Source: Cyanobium sp. CH-040 | Lineage (GTDB): Bacteria > Cyanobacteriota > Cyanobacteriia > PCC-6307 > Cyanobiaceae | NCBI RefSeq assembly: GCF_024346135.1 | Contig: NZ_JAGQCJ010000012.1 | Span: 1 to 64,000 of the forward strand | Direction: 5' to 3' | Length of the DNA: 64,000 nucleotides | The notes under the pieces: model-generated | What the model saw: only the letters and a program-made list of their open reading frames with translations | The model's database searches: none | Told to the model about the DNA's origin: nothing | Shown here: positions 61,568 to 64,000 of the stretch, piece by piece | How the letters are laid out: the number at the start of each line of letters is the position of its first letter | Position numbering within the stretch: the first letter of the stretch is position 1 | Position numbers and translations under genes: made by a program

Positions 61568-62872
61568 ATGGCACGGGCGGTCGTGATCGGAGCGGGGCTC
61601 GGAGGACTGCCCGCGGCCTACGAACTGCGGCACCATCTGCCGAAGGACTGTGACGTCACCCTCATCGCCGGCGAGCCGCAGTTCACCTTCATCCCTGGCC
61701 TGGTGCAGGTGGCCCTCGGCCACAAGCCCCTGGAGCACGTGCAGCAGGATCTGCACGCGCTTGCCCGGCGCCACCATCTCACGCTGGTGGACCGTGCCGT
61801 GACCGCCATCGATCCCGCCGGCCGCCGCATCACCGTGGCGGGCGGGGAGACGGTGGACTACGACCAGGTGCTGATCGCCACCGGCGCCGCCCTGGCCTTC
61901 GACCTGATCCCCGGGCTGGGGCCCCACGGCGGCCACACCCAGTCGATCTGCACGCCGGAGCATGCGCTGCAGGCCCGCGAGGCCTGGCAGCGCTTCCTCG
62001 AGGAACCAGGCCCGCTGGTGGTGGGGGCCGCTCCGGGTGCCGGCTGTTTCGGGCCCGCCTACGAGTTCCTGCTGATGGCCGACCACGACCTGCGCCGCCG
62101 CGGCCTGCGCGAGCGGGTGCCGATCACCTACGTGACCCCCGAGCCCTACGTGGGGCATTTGGGGGTCTCCGGGGTGAAAAACGCCCGCGAGCTCACCACC
62201 CAGCTGATGGCCGAGCGCGGCATCGAGGTGATCGACAGCATGCGCATCACCGCCGTGGAGCCGCAGCGGCTGCTGCTGGAGAACGGCCGGGCGCTGCCCT
62301 TCGGCTACGCCATGGTGCTGCCGTCGTTCCGCGGCGTGTCGTTCATCCGCGACTGCCCCGGCCTCGGCGACGAGAAAGGCTTCATCCCGGTGGACCCCAC
62401 CATGCGCCACCCCCGCTTCGAGAGCGTCCACGCCGCGGGGGTGAGCGTGAAGCTGGTGCAGCCGGACCCCACCCCGATCCCGATCGGTCTGCCCAAGAGC
62501 GGCCAGATGACCGAGGCGATGGCCACCGCCGCCGCCCACAACATCGCCGTGGAGATGGGCGCCCTTCCGGGTCCCCTGCAGGTGCCCACCCTGGAGGCCC
62601 TCTGCTTCGCCGAGTTCGGCCCCACCGGCATCGCCTACATCGCCGCGCCGGTGCTGCCCGATCCGGAGACGGGCCGGCGGCGCTCCTCCTACGCCGTGCG
62701 CGGTCCCTGGGTGGTGTGGGCGAAGGCGGCGTTCGAGGAGTACTTCATGCTCAAGATCCGCTACGGCGCCGGCCTGCCCTGGTTCGAGCGGCTGGGCCTG
62801 CGGGCCCTGTTCCGGCTCCGGCTGTTCAGGCCGGCCCCGCCACGGCAGGCACCGCAGATCGCCGGCACCTGA
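61568..62872 (+). CDS. sqr: Sulfide:quinone oxidoreductase-like flavoprotein
   Basis: The 434-residue flavoprotein has the FAD motif AVVIGAGLGGLPAAYEL at residue 4 and conserves all three cysteines used by SQR: Cys128 (SICTPEHA), Cys160 (GAGCFGPAYEF) and Cys346 (LCFAEFGPTGIAYIA). These agree with the catalytic set in A. ferrooxidans SQR. It would oxidise sulfide or a polysulfide and pass electrons to quinone at the membrane. A strong Shine-Dalgarno GGAGGTGA (61557-61564) precedes the ATG. Confidence 0.75.
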   Translation: MARAVVIGAGLGGLPAAYELRHHLPKDCDVTLIAGEPQFTFIPGLVQVALGHKPLEHVQQDLHALARRHHLTLVDRAVTAIDPAGRRITVAGGETVDYDQVLIATGAALAFDLIPGLGPHGGHTQSICTPEHALQAREAWQRFLEEPGPLVVGAAPGAGCFGPAYEFLLMADHDLRRRGLRERVPITYVTPEPYVGHLGVSGVKNARELTTQLMAERGIEVIDSMRITAVEPQRLLLENGRALPFGYAMVLPSFRGVSFIRDCPGLGDEKGFIPVDPTMRHPRFESVHAAGVSVKLVQPDPTPIPIGLPKSGQMTEAMATAAAHNIAVEMGALPGPLQVPTLEALCFAEFGPTGIAYIAAPVLPDPETGRRRSSYAVRGPWVVWAKAAFEEYFMLKIRYGAGLPWFERLGLRALFRLRLFRPAPPRQAPQIAGT

Positions 62873-62899
62873 TGGTCACCGCCGCGGGGCGCTCAGACC

Positions 62900-63331
62900 T
62901 CAGCCGTCCACCTGCACGGTCACACTGGTAACCTTGTTGGCCTTGGGGGCCGTGACGGTGAGCACGCCATCGCGGTAGGAGGCCCGCAGCTGGTCGCGGT
63001 CGATGGCCTGGGGGAAGCGGAAGCTGCGGCTCCAGGTGCCGTAGCGGAATTCGCTCAGCAGCGGAGCCTTGGCCTCCGTGGAGCCTTCCGGCTCGGCGGG
63101 CTGCTGGCGATGGCTGCGGCGCTCGGCGCTGATCACCAGGCTGCGGTCGGTGGCCTTCACGTCGATGGCGGCCTTGTCGACGCCGGGCAGCTCGAGCAGC
63201 AGCTCATAGGCCTCGGGGGTCTCATGCACCTCGGCGGCGGGCACGCGCTCAGCGGTGTGGAGCTGCTGGCTGAGCTGCTGCTCGAGGCGGTCAAACAGAT
63301 CGAAGGGAGAAGACGAACGCAGGCTGAGCAT
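62900..63331 (-). CDS. Small heat shock protein Hsp20
   Basis: A 143-residue alpha-crystallin-type chaperone: short N-terminal arm FDLFDRLEQQLSQQLHTAER, central domain with YELLLELPGVDKAAIDVKAT and FRFPQAIDRDQLRASYRDGV then LTVTAPK, and a C-terminal V-T-V in place of the I-x-I dimer-docking motif. The insert RRSHRQQPAEPEGSTEAKA lengthens the loop. It binds unfolding proteins and is heat- or light-induced in cyanobacteria. It converges with the SQR-like gene. Confidence 0.92.
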   Translation of the reverse strand: MLSLRSSSPFDLFDRLEQQLSQQLHTAERVPAAEVHETPEAYELLLELPGVDKAAIDVKATDRSLVISAERRSHRQQPAEPEGSTEAKAPLLSEFRYGTWSRSFRFPQAIDRDQLRASYRDGVLTVTAPKANKVTSVTVQVDG

Positions 63332-63938
63332 GGCTGGGATGGCGAAGGATGGGTCGCGGGGTCGTCATTCGCCCCCGGTGCAAGCACTGTGGCCGCGGTG
63401 ATCCATGCCGAGGATCCGGGCAGCCGAACCGTCCGATTCGGCCCCCACGACAGGGGGCGGCAGACCCCACCGCGCTGCCGGGAGAACCGAAATCAGCCCC
63501 AGAGGCGAGCGCAGCGGCTGTACGGGAACAGGAACGCCCCCAGGGCCCCCCAGCCCGGCAGCAGGCTTACCTTGAGGTTGAGGGGAGGGAGAGGCCAGCC
63601 CCACCGTCCCCTCCACAGGAATCCGGCCAGGTTCGCCCGAGCCGGTGCCAGCCAAGGAGTTGCAGCCCTTGATCTTCACCTCGGTGGCGCAGCGAGAACG
63701 CCACCCCGACCGCGTCGAGCCACATGCCACTTCTGATTCCGGTGATTCCGGTCCGTTGAACCCCCGGGCTGCATAACCCGGGCAACGGTCACTGATGGGG
63801 AGGTCAAGCCCCGAGCATCTCTCCCCAGCGCCGTGACCGCGTCCTTGCCTGCCAGGCCCAAGACAGGCTGACCGTTGAAACCCAGACACCCGACCGATGG
63901 CGCCCGAAATGCCAGGGTGACCCCTCGCAACCGGTGCA

Positions 63939-63966
63939 AAGGCGCCCCCCATGGGGCGCCTTCTTC
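63939..63966 (+). terminator. Intrinsic terminator-like hairpin
   Basis: AAGGCGCCCC (63939-63948) pairs with GGGGCGCCTT (63953-63962) around a CCAT loop, followed by CTTC. The stem is perfect over ten bases; the T-tail is weak (TTCTTC). It would end a plus-strand transcript from the gene-free region. Confidence 0.65.
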
Positions 63967-63971
63967 GGCGA

Positions 63972-64000
63972 TCGGCACGGAGGGGTGAACTCCGTGCCGA
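63972..64000. repeat. Perfect 11-base inverted repeat at the window edge
   Basis: TCGGCACGGAG (63972-63982) and CTCCGTGCCGA (63990-64000) surround the loop GGGTGAA. It may be a terminator stem, an operator or an RNA hairpin; the edge cuts off its right side context. Confidence 0.7.

Larger units (their letters stand above)
63332..64000. other. 669-base right end with no supported gene
   Basis: Frames here are Arg/Pro/Gly-rich and I cannot support a protein. The upstream part belongs to the promoter side of hsp20. An inverted repeat CCCGGG near 63762-63782 flanks GCTGCATAA, and a 10-base-arm hairpin with a T-rich tail lies at 63939-63966. A non-coding RNA ending at that hairpin is possible but is not recognised. 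Confidence 0.4.

Noticed and set aside
63365-63952. 195-codon minus-strand frame at the right end
   Set aside because: Gly/Pro/Ser-rich, no motif, overlaps a strong hairpin, and no start with a ribosome-binding site.

Overview
The window comes from a very GC-rich picocyanobacterium of the Cyanobium / freshwater-coastal Synechococcus type. The call rests on gene content: the large subunit of Mg-chelatase (ChlH), a phycobilisome linker of the CpcG/CpcL family, a high-light-inducible protein, a cyAbrB regulator, an RRM-only RNA-binding protein, and many short proteins of cyanobacteria-restricted families (DUF2811, DUF2949, DUF3038, DUF3122, DUF3318, DUF3386, DUF4335, CGLD27, DUF6858). Family names were assigned by recognition of the sequence, not by a database search.

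Layout. 0-4 kb: small proteins, an AraC-type regulator fragment, a DCC-family protein and type III glutamine synthetase. 4-14.5 kb: a carbon-reserve block with two glycogen phosphorylases, a phosphoribosyltransferase, an RCK-domain membrane protein and phosphoketolase. 14.6-21.5 kb: a membrane-anchored rod linker (CpcL type), an OFA-type transporter, a GDT1/Mnx-type cation transporter, a universal stress protein, a CPA2 antiporter with Usp tail, and a ParB-like protein. 21.9-27 kb: DUF2811, a GMC oxidoreductase, initiator tRNA-Met, then the asparaginase / CGLD27 / rsfS / DUF3318 cluster. 27-36.6 kb: carB, DUF3386, an amino-acid:Na+ symporter, an ABC exporter, tpiA-folP. 36.6-38 kb: a small island of less GC-rich DNA with an alpha/beta hydrolase and gene remnants. 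38-49 kb: chlH, dapB, hli, a UbiH-like monooxygenase, apt, DUF3038-DUF4335 and ppk2. 49-56 kb: a DUF723-like zinc-ribbon protein, a thioredoxin-CcdA fusion with a tiny secreted protein, cyAbrB, a nuclease and Pta. 56-63.3 kb: DoxX, two BASS/ACR3-like transporters, a thiamine-binding protein, a ferritin-like/DUF3122 pair, a sulfide:quinone oxidoreductase-like flavoprotein and Hsp20. The last 670 bases carry no gene I can support, only two strong hairpins.

How it fits together. Glycogen phosphorylases, phosphoketolase, Pta, Tpi and PPK2 describe mobilisation of glycogen and polyphosphate and a phosphoketolase to acetyl-phosphate to acetyl-CoA route. Glutamine synthetase III, asparaginase, carB and dapB belong to nitrogen and amino-acid metabolism. 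ChlH, Hli and CpcL serve photosynthesis. The SQR-like protein, ACR3-like carrier, Trx-CcdA fusion and ferritin-like protein suggest redox and metalloid/sulfide handling. I found no CRISPR array, prophage, insertion sequence or classical defence system.
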